From the NCBI GenBank assembly GCA_029262235.1, contig JAJCZU010000010.1, positions 57,011 to 121,010 of the forward strand: DNA of 64,000 bases. The letters run 5' to 3'. A program made the translations under genes and the position numbers. The stretch comes from Candidatus Eiseniibacteriota bacterium (lineage in GTDB: Bacteria; Orphanbacterota; Orphanbacteria; Orphanbacterales; Orphanbacteraceae). The notes beneath the pieces are model-generated. The model was not told the origin of the DNA and made no database searches. It saw only the letters and a program-made list of their open reading frames with translations. Positions 30,941-38,255 of the stretch are shown in pieces. Within the stretch, counting starts at the first letter, position 1. Each line of letters begins with the position of its first letter.

Positions 30941-31039
30941 GAGTGGAAGAATAAGGAAGGGAAGCGGAAGCGGAAGAGAAAGAGAAAGAGAAGAGGGGAA
31001 CGGAAAGAGAAGGGAAGAGAAAGAGAAGAGAAGAGATAG
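30941..31039 (+). other. Polypurine tract (about 95% A/G)
   Basis: About 95 bases of nearly pure A/G (runs of GAAGCGGAAG, AGAAAGAGAAAGAG) lead directly into the ATG at 31040. Only a few pyrimidines interrupt it. It contains many possible Shine-Dalgarno sequences and no normal spacer. Confidence 0.8.
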
Positions 31040-31432
31040 ATGAAGAAGGATCGCGCATGGTGGGGTCGTCGATTCGTTCTCGTACTGGGGGCGCTTGCGA
31101 TCGCGTTCTCGGGATGCGCGGGCGCGTACCGCGACGCACCGATCATGATCGAAGACCTGATCCTCGAAGAGATCGCGATCGTATGGACCATGGACGGAAC
31201 AGTGCATCGCGGGATGATTGAAGCGACAGGAGACAGGGGAGTATTGCTCGTCAATCCAGACGGCGGCCGCGAGTGGATTGCACTGGGCGAGATCCGCACG
31301 CTGAAATACGCGGTCCATGACAGCAAGTCCCTTTCGAGGACAGTAAAGATTGTTCTTGGGATCTCGATCGCATATGGCGTGCTGGCCGTGATCGCTTCGC
31401 AGATCCAGTTCGGGCCGATCGGGGGAAGGTGA
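31040..31432 (+). CDS. Small lipoprotein with a C-terminal membrane helix, paralogue 1
   Basis: A 130-residue protein with a lipoprotein signal (RFVLVLGALAIAFSGC), then AYRDAPIMIEDLILEEI, a short beta domain (VWTMDGTVHRGMIEATGDRGVLLV) like an SH3-type or LSm-like barrel, and a C-terminal helix (TVKIVLGISIAYGVLAVIAS). The next gene encodes a clear paralogue with the same order: AYREGP, VLWMIDGTKYTGTVWSVDGDSLLF, then a helix. The function is unknown. The polypurine leader is unusual. Confidence 0.7.
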   Translation: MKKDRAWWGRRFVLVLGALAIAFSGCAGAYRDAPIMIEDLILEEIAIVWTMDGTVHRGMIEATGDRGVLLVNPDGGREWIALGEIRTLKYAVHDSKSLSRTVKIVLGISIAYGVLAVIASQIQFGPIGGR

Positions 31433-31815
31433 TGCGCAACCTGGCGCTGTTTGTCGCAATCGCGTTCTTCGTGAGCAGCTGCACGCATGCGTACAGAGAG
31501 GGCCCGATTACGGAGAGCGTCGTCGTCGTGCAGGAAGAGACGGTGCTCTGGATGATCGACGGCACGAAGTACACGGGCACGGTCTGGTCTGTGGACGGGG
31601 ACAGCCTGCTGTTTCGGACGGATGAGCCCGGTGAAGCAGGCGTCGTGAAGGTCGCGCTTCAGAATATCGAGCTCATGAAACTCGATTCGCCCCGGGGAGG
31701 TGCGCCCGGTCTGGTGAAGATCGGGTTCTGGGCGCTCCTGGGATTCGCGGGAATCGTGCTCGTCTCAGCACTGCTTGACGGGCCGGTGGTCGATCTCTCG
31801 CCGGACTCGAACTAG
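31432..31815 (+). CDS. Small lipoprotein with a C-terminal membrane helix, paralogue 2
   Basis: A 127-residue tandem paralogue of the preceding gene: lipobox VSSC after ALFVAIAFF, AYREGPITES, the same W-x-I-D-G-T-x-x-x-G core, and the terminal helix FWALLGFAGIVLVSALL. The stop of gene 1 overlaps the start (GTGATG); the ATG at 31432 has GGGGGAAGG correctly spaced, and a GTG three bases earlier is possible. The duplicated pair probably forms one complex or works on the same target. Confidence 0.7.
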   Translation: MRNLALFVAIAFFVSSCTHAYREGPITESVVVVQEETVLWMIDGTKYTGTVWSVDGDSLLFRTDEPGEAGVVKVALQNIELMKLDSPRGGAPGLVKIGFWALLGFAGIVLVSALLDGPVVDLSPDSN

Positions 31816-31866
31816 ACTCGCGAAGTTCGACGGTCGAACAGGTATCATGGCGCTGAGGGTTTTCTG

Positions 31867-32478
31867 ATGGATATCATTTCACTGCTCGGTTCGGGGTTCG
31901 GTCTCGCGTTCGCGTCGGGTTTGAATCTGTATGCGACGGTACTCATCGTCGGGCTCGGGATTCGCTTCGGCTTTTTCGCGCCGACAGGGGCGTTCGAAGC
32001 GCTGGCCGTGCTCGCTCACCCGATCGTGATCGGCACGGCGGCCGTGATCACGCTTGCGGAATTCATCGCAGACAAAATCCCGTGGTTCGACTCGATCTGG
32101 GACAGCGTGCACACGGTCATCCGCCCGCTCGGCGCGGCGCTGATCGGAGCGGCAGCCATCGGCGCGCTCGAACCGGAGTGGGAGATCGCGGCGTTTCTCG
32201 TCTGCGCGATGGTCGGTCTCGCGAGTCACAGCACGGCCGCCGGTACACGCCTCGCCGCCAACACTTCCCCCGAGCCGTTCACGAACTGGGCACTCAGCCT
32301 GACGAAAGACGGCCTCGTGATCGCCGTCACCTGGCTCGCAGTCAAACACCCCGTGATCACGTTTTTCTTCGTGATCGCGTTCCTGGTCGTGTTCGTACTG
32401 CTGATCCGCACGATTTGGGGATGGATGAGGAAACTTTTCGGGCGGGGGAATACGGAAGTGGTGAGAATGGCGCCGTAA
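31867..32478 (+). CDS. DUF4126 membrane protein
   Basis: A 203-residue integral membrane protein. The family pattern is clear: GSGFGLAFASGLNLYATVLIVGL at the start, ADKIPWFDSIWDSVHTVIRPLGAALIG in the middle, MVGLASHSTAAGTRLAANTSPEPFTN, and a final helix VITFFFVIAFLVVFVLLIRTIWGWM. It has about five helices. The function is unknown in all organisms I know of. It follows the lipoprotein pair by 51 bp on the same strand. Confidence 0.88.
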   Translation: MDIISLLGSGFGLAFASGLNLYATVLIVGLGIRFGFFAPTGAFEALAVLAHPIVIGTAAVITLAEFIADKIPWFDSIWDSVHTVIRPLGAALIGAAAIGALEPEWEIAAFLVCAMVGLASHSTAAGTRLAANTSPEPFTNWALSLTKDGLVIAVTWLAVKHPVITFFFVIAFLVVFVLLIRTIWGWMRKLFGRGNTEVVRMAP

Positions 32479-32530
32479 GGCGCGCGCATTCCGAGCTTCG
32501 AGGGGAAACATCGACGACAGGAGAAATCGC

Positions 32531-32914
32531 ATGAACGACCTCGAAAGAAACAAAACGAACGCCAGGGCGCTCTACGATCTCATGTTCAATCAGTGCAAGC
32601 CGCGCGAAGCTGCCGAGAAGTATATCGGCGACACTTACACGCAGCACAACCCCGAAGTCGGCGACGGAAAGGAAGCGTTTATAGCGTATTTTGAACGCAT
32701 GAAAGCGGAGTACCCGGGCAAGCACGTTACGATCAAGCGCGCGATCGCCGAGGGGAACTACGTCGTGCTGCACTGTCACCAGACCTGGCCCGGCGATCAG
32801 GATTATGCGGGGATCGACATCTTCCGGTTCGACGAGAACGGCAAGGTAGTCGAGCACTGGGACGTGCTGCAGACTGTTCCGGAGAAGTCGGCCAACGACA
32901 ACACGATGTTTTAG
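32531..32914 (+). CDS. NTF2-fold / SnoaL-like protein
   Basis: A 127-residue cytoplasmic protein of the SnoaL-like polyketide-cyclase fold (predicted aldol-condensation-type group). Hallmarks: NARALYDLMFNQCKPREAAEKYIGDTYTQHNPEVGDGKEAF, then YVVLHCHQTWPG, and the closing strand IDIFRFDENGKVVEHWDVLQ. Members are small-molecule binding or dehydrating enzymes, and the substrate is not known. The Shine-Dalgarno ACAGGAG precedes the ATG. It is unrelated in detail to the other NTF2-like gene at 1085. Confidence 0.85.
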   Translation: MNDLERNKTNARALYDLMFNQCKPREAAEKYIGDTYTQHNPEVGDGKEAFIAYFERMKAEYPGKHVTIKRAIAEGNYVVLHCHQTWPGDQDYAGIDIFRFDENGKVVEHWDVLQTVPEKSANDNTMF

Positions 32915-32955
32915 CGGTCTGCGATTTCCGCCGCGCCGCGCGCAGCGCCTTCCCA

Positions 32956-33894
32956 TCACTCCTGCCCGTAGAGTTTCGTCGACAGATATTTGAGACCGGT
33001 ATCGCAGACGAGCGTCGCTACCGTTCCTTCGGACCCGAGTCGCTCCGCAACCCGAAGCGCCGCCACCACGTTCGCGCCGGACGACGTACCACCGAAGATC
33101 GCCTCTTCGCGTGCGAGTCGCCGGGTCATCCCCATGGCTTCGTCTGTGGAGACAGTGATGATCTCGTCCGCAAGATCGTGCTTCCAGACCGGCGGAACGA
33201 ACCCCGGGCCCACACCTTCGATCTTATGAGCGCCCGGTTTTCCTCCAGAAAGTACGGCCGACTCCGCGGGTTCGACAGCCACGATCCGTACGCCGGGGGT
33301 CCCCGCACGAAGTACCCGGGCAACACCGGTCAGACACTGGGCGGTGCCCACGGACTGCACGAACGCGTCGGGCGCGTCACCGCACGCATCCAGGATTTCC
33401 GTTGCCAGCGAAGCGTATCCGTCCGCGGCGTCGGGATTGCGGAACTGATCCGCGTAGAAGCAGCCTTCTTCCCGGCTGAGCTCGTCCGCCCTGGCAATCA
33501 TCTTCTCGATCAGCTCTTTGGTCGTGCCGCGGCCGCCGCTCGGAATCTCGATGACGCGGGCACCGAGCGCGCGCATGTGATTCCGTTTCTCGAGGCTGAA
33601 AGCGTCCGAGGTGACAAGCGTGGCCGCCTGTCCGGTCGCGGCGCAGACGAACGCGAGCGACGTGCCGGTGCTCCCGCCGGTGTACTCCACGAGGGTACCG
33701 CCGGGCACAAGCTCCCCGCGGGAACGCGCACCCTGCACGACCGCAAGCGCCATCCTGTCTTTCATGCTGCCGGTGGGGTTATCACTCTCGAGCTTCACGA
33801 GGACCCGCGCCGATCCGCGCGGAACGACGTGGCGCAGTTCGACCAGCGGAGTATTGCCGACCGCCTGCAGAATGCCGTGTTCGCGATTCATCAA
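32956..33894 (-). CDS. PLP-dependent cysteine synthase family protein
   Basis: A 312-residue O-acetylserine sulfhydrylase-like enzyme that makes cysteine from an activated serine and a sulfur donor. Motifs: ILQAVGNTPLVELRHV, the PLP lysine in TGSMKDRMA, EYTGGSTGTSLAF (serine-binding loop), IFGGTSSGANVVAA, and CysK-type ending VCDTGLKYLSTKLY. The opening NPTGSMKDRM differs from the NPGGSVKDRI of the enzyme at 4789, so the two are not recent duplicates. The methyltransferase gene lies 13 bp upstream on the same strand. Confidence 0.88.
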   Translation of the reverse strand: MMNREHGILQAVGNTPLVELRHVVPRGSARVLVKLESDNPTGSMKDRMALAVVQGARSRGELVPGGTLVEYTGGSTGTSLAFVCAATGQAATLVTSDAFSLEKRNHMRALGARVIEIPSGGRGTTKELIEKMIARADELSREEGCFYADQFRNPDAADGYASLATEILDACGDAPDAFVQSVGTAQCLTGVARVLRAGTPGVRIVAVEPAESAVLSGGKPGAHKIEGVGPGFVPPVWKHDLADEIITVSTDEAMGMTRRLAREEAIFGGTSSGANVVAALRVAERLGSEGTVATLVCDTGLKYLSTKLYGQE

Positions 33895-33907
33895 GACCCC
33901 CTCCGCG

Positions 33908-34513
33908 TCACTTCCGCCCGCGCACGAGCGCGGCTTTCGCCTTCGCGCCTTCGACGTAGCGGGGGTCTTCCTTCTCGAACGCGTCGATCTCGCGCACTTC
34001 GGCCTTCTCGATATAGATCCCGGGCATGTGGGCCGCGATCTCTGCGGGCGAGAGCAGTTCGTCTTCGGGGAATCCCCACACCTTCGCCATCGATTTGTCC
34101 CAGTCCGCGATGATGATCGTGCCGCCGAGCGCGAGCGCCAGGGCGGCGTTCGCGATGATCGCGGCGTTCTTGCCGCCGCCGGGTAGCGCGTACGTGCTGA
34201 TTACGAGGTCGAACGAGTGCACGGGGTGCCAGCTCGCGGTGTCGGCCACGAGAAAGTCGGCGCTGAGGCCGCGCTTTGCGGCGTCGGCGCGGGCCATGTC
34301 AATCGCGACGTCCGAGAAATCGACGCCGAGCACGCGCCAGCCGCGCTCAGCGAGCGCGAGCGCATTCTGGCCCGAACCGCATCCGAGATCGAGCGCGGTC
34401 GTCGGCACGAGCCCCTCGACTTCGCCCGCAAGCAGGCGGTCAGGCACCCACACATTGGCCGGATTCTCGCGATACTCCTCGTTCCAGAATTCGCTGTGAT
34501 GATAGTCGCTCAT
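33908..34513 (-). CDS. Class I SAM-dependent methyltransferase
   Basis: A 201-residue soluble methyltransferase with a Rossmann fold: motif I ALDLGCGSGQNALALAERG, motif II VLGVDFSD, motif III ADFLVADTASW, post-motif FDLVISTYALPGGG. It resembles the TehB/UbiE-like small-molecule group (opening SEFWNEEYRENPANVWVPDRLL). The substrate is unknown; next to a cysteine synthase, a thiol or chalcogen-linked compound such as tellurite or selenite is possible, as for TehB. The start is Met15 of the longer frame, with AAGGAG six bases upstream. Confidence 0.88.
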   Translation of the reverse strand: MSDYHHSEFWNEEYRENPANVWVPDRLLAGEVEGLVPTTALDLGCGSGQNALALAERGWRVLGVDFSDVAIDMARADAAKRGLSADFLVADTASWHPVHSFDLVISTYALPGGGKNAAIIANAALALALGGTIIIADWDKSMAKVWGFPEDELLSPAEIAAHMPGIYIEKAEVREIDAFEKEDPRYVEGAKAKAALVRGRK

Positions 34514-34589
34514 GCAGGCTCCTTCGGACACGCGCGCCAAGTTGGCGACGCCCAAGCATACACGATGGGGAGGAGAGAGTGGGATGGGG

Positions 34590-34710
34590 TCGACGTCTTG
34601 CGTTCAGTGCCGTTCGGATTTCCCTCGACCCGCTCGGCTGGCCTGACAGGCCAAGTACGGAGCCTCGCGGGATCCGGGAAGTCCGTCACGGCCCTGAAAG
34701 AAAACATCGG
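34590..34710. repeat. Family B fold-back repeat, copy B3 (about 121 bp)
   Basis: Centre GGCCTGACAGGCC followed by AAGTACGGAG, as in B2. The right side CACGGCCCTGAAAGAAAACATCGG matches the outer arm of B2. It is the first element of the gene-free island 34514-35305 (about 790 bp). Confidence 0.75.
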
Positions 34711-34755
34711 CCTTGGAAAGGGGCGGAAGGGAAGGAGGCGGAAGGACAAGAGGAA

Positions 34756-34903
34756 GGGGCAAACACAAGTTGTTCACCAACAGACATGGAAACAGCGCGA
34801 GGAGCTGTTCTCCGGATCCCGCCCCACCGCCTCTTCTCAGGATTCCTCTCGCCGCTCTCAGAGAGCACGGAAAAATGAGAAAGGCCGGTTCCCGGAGCCT
34901 GCG
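34756..34903 (+). repeat. Long direct repeat, copy 1 (148 bp)
   Basis: Starts GGGGCAAACACAAGTTGTTC and runs to GAGCCTGCGA. It is repeated at 35082-35230 with a handful of differences. Each copy leads into a family B hairpin, so the duplication unit is larger than the hairpin. Confidence 0.85.
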
Positions 34904-35041
34904 ATCGTTACCACGCGGGAGACCGGTGGTTGTTTTCTTACCGCCGAAATGGCGGTCGGGAATTGGCCAATCCGCATGTGCCTAACAGTCCCATTGGCCG
35001 TACGCCAGGACGAGCGGGCTGAGGGATCCGGCCTTCCTCAT
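34874..35041. repeat. Family B fold-back repeat, copy B4 with an 83-bp insertion in the loop
   Basis: Arms ATGAGAAAGGCCGG... and ...GGGATCCGGCCTTCCTCAT close the element. Compared with B5, an extra 83 bp (34904-34986) sits after GCCTGCGA and carries its own small hairpin ACCGCC-GAAAT-GGCGGT and the palindrome ATTGGCCAAT. Confidence 0.8.
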
Positions 35042-35081
35042 ATTCTCGCTCCTCTTCTCTTCTTCACGCCGCGTGTAGCAG

Positions 35082-35230
35082 GGGGCAAGCGCAAGTTGTT
35101 CACCAACAGACATGAAAACAGCGCGAGGAGTTGTTCTCCGGATCACGCCCCATCGCCTCTTCTCCGGATTCCTCTCGCCGCTCTCAGAGAGCACGGAAAA
35201 ATGAGAAAGGCCGGTTCCCGGAGCCTGCGA
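35082..35230 (+). repeat. Long direct repeat, copy 2 (149 bp)
   Basis: Second copy of 34756-34903, joined to B5 in the same way as copy 1 is joined to B4. No open frame in it has coding character. Confidence 0.85.
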
Positions 35231-35284
35231 GTCCCATTGGCCGTACGCCAGGACGAGCAGGCGGAGGGAATCCGGCCTTCTCAT
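35201..35284. repeat. Family B fold-back repeat, copy B5 (84 bp)
   Basis: The outer arms ATGAGAAAGGCCGGTTCCC and GGGAATCCGGCCTTCTCAT pair almost throughout, with one bulge. Inner GCCTGC / GCAGGC; the loop holds CCATTGGCCGTACG. It sits just beyond the 3' end of the metallopeptidase locus. Confidence 0.88.
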
Positions 35285-35305
35285 ACGTTCTGTTCTCTCC
35301 TACCC

Positions 35306-35701
35306 CTACTTCATGTGCACCAGCCGCGCCACGTTCTGCCTGCCGTCGATCGACGCGCGGTAGAAGTAAACGCCGGACTGCACCGGCGTGCCGGATTCGT
35401 CGCGTCCGTCCCAGCTTGCGTTGTAGGCGCCGGCGCTTCTGTGGCCGCTGGCGATCGTCTTGACGCGCTGGCCGGCCACATTGTAGATGGCGACGTCGAC
35501 GGCGGCGCCGCCGCGCGTGCCTACGCGGAAGTGCAGGCGTGTTTCGCTCGTGAACGGATTCGGCGCGGCGAAAAACGCGCGGACGGGCTGGGTCGTTTCG
35601 GTGTCGCTGGCATCGGCAACGCCGGTCGGGATGCTCGGGATCGTGTATCCGGTTGCGATGAACTCGTCGCGCATGTCATTCAGGTCGTCCACGTTTAGCC
35701 C
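35306..35701 (-). pseudogene. FlgD-like sorting domain detached from the upstream metallopeptidase by a -1 shift
   Basis: This frame reads LNVDDLNDMRDEFIATGYTI, then AFFAAPNPFTSETRLHFRV, AIYNVAGQRVKTIASGH and SWDGRDESGTPVQSGVYFYRASIDG to the stop: a complete FlgD-like/T9SS-type C-terminal domain with its linker, but no start codon of its own that makes sense. The peptidase frame ends exactly where this one should continue. Adding one C to the CCC run at 35699-35701 (GGG to GGGG on the coding strand) joins them without any other change. It is therefore the 3' part of the gene at 35695-37296. Confidence 0.8.
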
Positions 35702-37296
35702 ATGTTGAGCGCGGCCTGGAAGACGGCGTTCGCGGCGGCGTTCTGGTTCGTGCTGGAGCCGGTCGACGCGAGCCCTTCGATCACGGCCTTGTCGATCAAT
35801 TCGCGTCCGATCTTGTCGTAGATGCGCATGAGGCACGTGGCCCAGATCTGGCCGTCGGTGTGAATCGACCCGGTGAGGCCGCCGGGATACGAAGCGCCGT
35901 AGTTCGTCGTGCGACCGCCCCAGAACGGGTTGTGGCCGTCCCAGTTGAACACCCAGTAGTACTGCGCGTTCGCGGAAGTCCAGTGCCCGAGCGCGCGGTC
36001 GTACGAGGTCGCGAAGAAGTCGCCGGTGCCTTCGCTGAGACCGTTCACCTGGGAGAGATTGCCGCCCGTGATCCAGTCATGCAGTCCGTGACCGAGCTCG
36101 TGAATGATGACGTCGGCATCTTCGGAATCGTCAACGCCGCCTTCGCCGAACGAAAGACGGCCGCTGCTCGTCAGATAGTAGGAGTTATCGGCCCCGTTCA
36201 GCCCGTGCGGATCGAAGCGAACGCCGGTGCCGTACTGGTAGGGCCCTACCGTGCAGCCCAGCGTTTCATTGATGTAACGCATCATCGTGTCGACATGATA
36301 ATAAACGTTCACGGCTTCGAAGCGATCCTGGAAGCGATTGTTCGTGTATGTCGACGAGGCGTTCGGATAAAGCCCGCGGAACGGCGATTCGAAATCCTGG
36401 AGCTCGGCATAGGGGCCCTTGAGCGAATGCGTTCCAGCCGTGAGATCGATGTCCTTCAGTGTGCGCGTCTGGCGCTCGGCGTCGAGCGACCCGTTTGTCG
36501 CGTCGTTGTTGTCAACATACTGTCCGCCGTACGAAACGCCCGCGGTCGAAAGCGGGTCCCCGTCCCACACGAAACCGGAACCGTCGACGGGCACGTAGCA
36601 CGCGAGGTTCTTCTTCGCGAGCACGGCGCCGGTCTGCGCGTCGATCATCACTTCCCACTCGCCGTTCGGACCGTTTGCGCTGTGCAGCACGACACGATGC
36701 GCGAGATGATCCGCGCCCGCCTTGCGATAGATCACGAGGTCGTTCGTTTCGTGTGTCGTTACACCCGTCATGCCCAGCGTCTGCATCGCACCGAGCTTCG
36801 CGTCAGCCGACGGAATCGCGGGCGTTACGCTCGCGACGGACACGTTCGGCTGCGCGTCGTTCACGACGAACGTCACGGTGTCATCGCGATCGAGCGTCAC
36901 GGCGATGTTCCCGCCATGCACCGGCACACCCTGGTACGTCTGGCGAAAGCGAACGACGTTCCCTGCCGCACTCGTGCGTGTCATGTGATGCACGAGTTCC
37001 TGTTCGACATCACCGAGCTGGAACTGCGCGCGCTCGTTCGCGAGGTACTGCAGAGCCTGCGCTTCCGGCGCGAGTCCGGACGGCATCTTGACGGCGGCAT
37101 TGAAGATCGTGCGCACGACGCCCGACCCCTGTTCGATCTCGGCGTTCCCGCTCAGATAGCGCGGCGCAACCGGTTCGGTTTCGAGTGCGGCTTCGGCCCC
37201 GATCGGGGCGCGCTTGGCGTCGGCCGAAGTGGCCAGAAGGGCGGAAATGGCGCAAATCACCATGAAACCGCATGCGCGGCGCAGGCTGGACGGCAT
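35695..37296 (-). CDS. Secreted zinc metallopeptidase, thermolysin/fungalysin-like, with FTP/PepSY propeptide
   Basis: Exported protease. Signal peptide (RRACGFMVICAISALLATSADA), then a propeptide with FTP-type sequence (YLANERAQFQLGDVEQELV, VVRFRQTYQGVPVHGGNIAVTLD), then the catalytic domain: VIIHELGHGLHDWITGG supplies HExxH and GLSEGTGDFFATSYD the third zinc ligand. DGHNPFWGGRTTNYGASYPGG and the HTDGQIWATCLMRIYDKIG segment fit M36. As sequenced the frame stops after FQAALNMG, without the FlgD-like domain that follows in another frame (35306-35701). The start is the ATG with AGAGAGG upstream. The enzyme is probably active but not sorted, unless the shift is a sequence error. Confidence 0.85.
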   Translation of the reverse strand: MPSSLRRACGFMVICAISALLATSADAKRAPIGAEAALETEPVAPRYLSGNAEIEQGSGVVRTIFNAAVKMPSGLAPEAQALQYLANERAQFQLGDVEQELVHHMTRTSAAGNVVRFRQTYQGVPVHGGNIAVTLDRDDTVTFVVNDAQPNVSVASVTPAIPSADAKLGAMQTLGMTGVTTHETNDLVIYRKAGADHLAHRVVLHSANGPNGEWEVMIDAQTGAVLAKKNLACYVPVDGSGFVWDGDPLSTAGVSYGGQYVDNNDATNGSLDAERQTRTLKDIDLTAGTHSLKGPYAELQDFESPFRGLYPNASSTYTNNRFQDRFEAVNVYYHVDTMMRYINETLGCTVGPYQYGTGVRFDPHGLNGADNSYYLTSSGRLSFGEGGVDDSEDADVIIHELGHGLHDWITGGNLSQVNGLSEGTGDFFATSYDRALGHWTSANAQYYWVFNWDGHNPFWGGRTTNYGASYPGGLTGSIHTDGQIWATCLMRIYDKIGRELIDKAVIEGLASTGSSTNQNAAANAVFQAALNMG

Positions 37297-37450
37297 AATG
37301 AGACCTCTCTTATATGTAACGGGAGCGGGTAAACGTAACCCTGGGAGACGCTCATTATAGCACAAAAACAAACGCCTGCGCGCACCTCTCCTGACCCGGC
37401 TCACGATCCTTCTGCTTGCAACGCCTTCACAATCACCCGATACTGGCCGC

Positions 37451-38251
37451 ATGATCACGCGCGCCAGACTGCACGAAATCATCTTCGAAGCGGATACGCC
37501 GCTCGGGAAGGCGTTCGACGTCGTTCTGCTGATCGCGATCATGCTGAGCGTGACGGCGGTCTGTCTCGAAAGTGTGGTGTCGATCCGGCAGCATCATGGC
37601 GTGGCGCTCCGGATTACGGAGTGGACGTTCACGATTCTGTTCACGGTCGAGTATGTGCTTCGGCTTGCCTCGGTTCGCCGGCCGCTTCGCTACGCGGTGA
37701 GCTTCTTCGGGCTCGTCGACCTGCTTTCGATTCTGCCGACGTACCTGAGCATGCTTCTGCCGGGCGCGCAGTCGCTGCTCGTGATTCGGGCGCTGCGCTT
37801 CCTGCGGATCTTCCGCGTGCTGAAGCTCGCGCACTTCATCAGTGAAGCGCGTACGCTCAAAGTCGCGCTCGCGCATTCGGGCCGCAAGATCATCGTGTTT
37901 CTCGGCACCGTGCTCACGATCTCGCTGATCATCGGCGCGCTGATGTACATGATCGAAGGGCCCGGGAACGGCTTTACGAGCGTACCCGAAAGCATCTACT
38001 GGACGATCGTGACGATGACGACGGTCGGGTACGGCGACATCGCGCCGAAAACCGTGCTCGGCAAGTTCCTCGCTTCCTTCGTGATGATCATGGGGTACGG
38101 AATCATCGCCGTGCCGACGGGGATCGTGTCGGTCGAAATGGCGAGCGCGATGAAGAATCAGCCGATCAGCACACAGGCGTGCCCCGGTTGTTCGCGCGAC
38201 GGGCATATGTACGACGCGAAATTCTGCAAGTTCTGCGGCACGAAGCTGTAG
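37451..38251 (+). CDS. Voltage-gated-type potassium channel with a C-terminal zinc ribbon
   Basis: A 266-residue six-helix ion channel in the inner membrane. S1-S3 are at residues 22-110, the S4-like arginine ladder is VIRALRFLRIFRVLKLAHF, and the pore helix and filter are SIYWTIVTMTTVGYGDIAP (K+ selective TVGYGD). S6 is ASFVMIMGYGIIAVPTGIVSVEM. After S6 there is no tetramerisation domain; instead a short C-terminal treble-cleft or zinc ribbon (CPGCSRDGHMYDAKFCKFCG) follows. Similar tails occur in some bacterial ion transporter proteins. It is divergent from the metallopeptidase and convergent with the dehydrogenase. Confidence 0.92.
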   Translation: MITRARLHEIIFEADTPLGKAFDVVLLIAIMLSVTAVCLESVVSIRQHHGVALRITEWTFTILFTVEYVLRLASVRRPLRYAVSFFGLVDLLSILPTYLSMLLPGAQSLLVIRALRFLRIFRVLKLAHFISEARTLKVALAHSGRKIIVFLGTVLTISLIIGALMYMIEGPGNGFTSVPESIYWTIVTMTTVGYGDIAPKTVLGKFLASFVMIMGYGIIAVPTGIVSVEMASAMKNQPISTQACPGCSRDGHMYDAKFCKFCGTKL

Positions 38252-38255
38252 CCGC

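Noticed and set aside
34514..35305. Several open frames in the repeat island
   Set aside because: They follow the duplicated repeat sequence on both strands and show no coding pattern.
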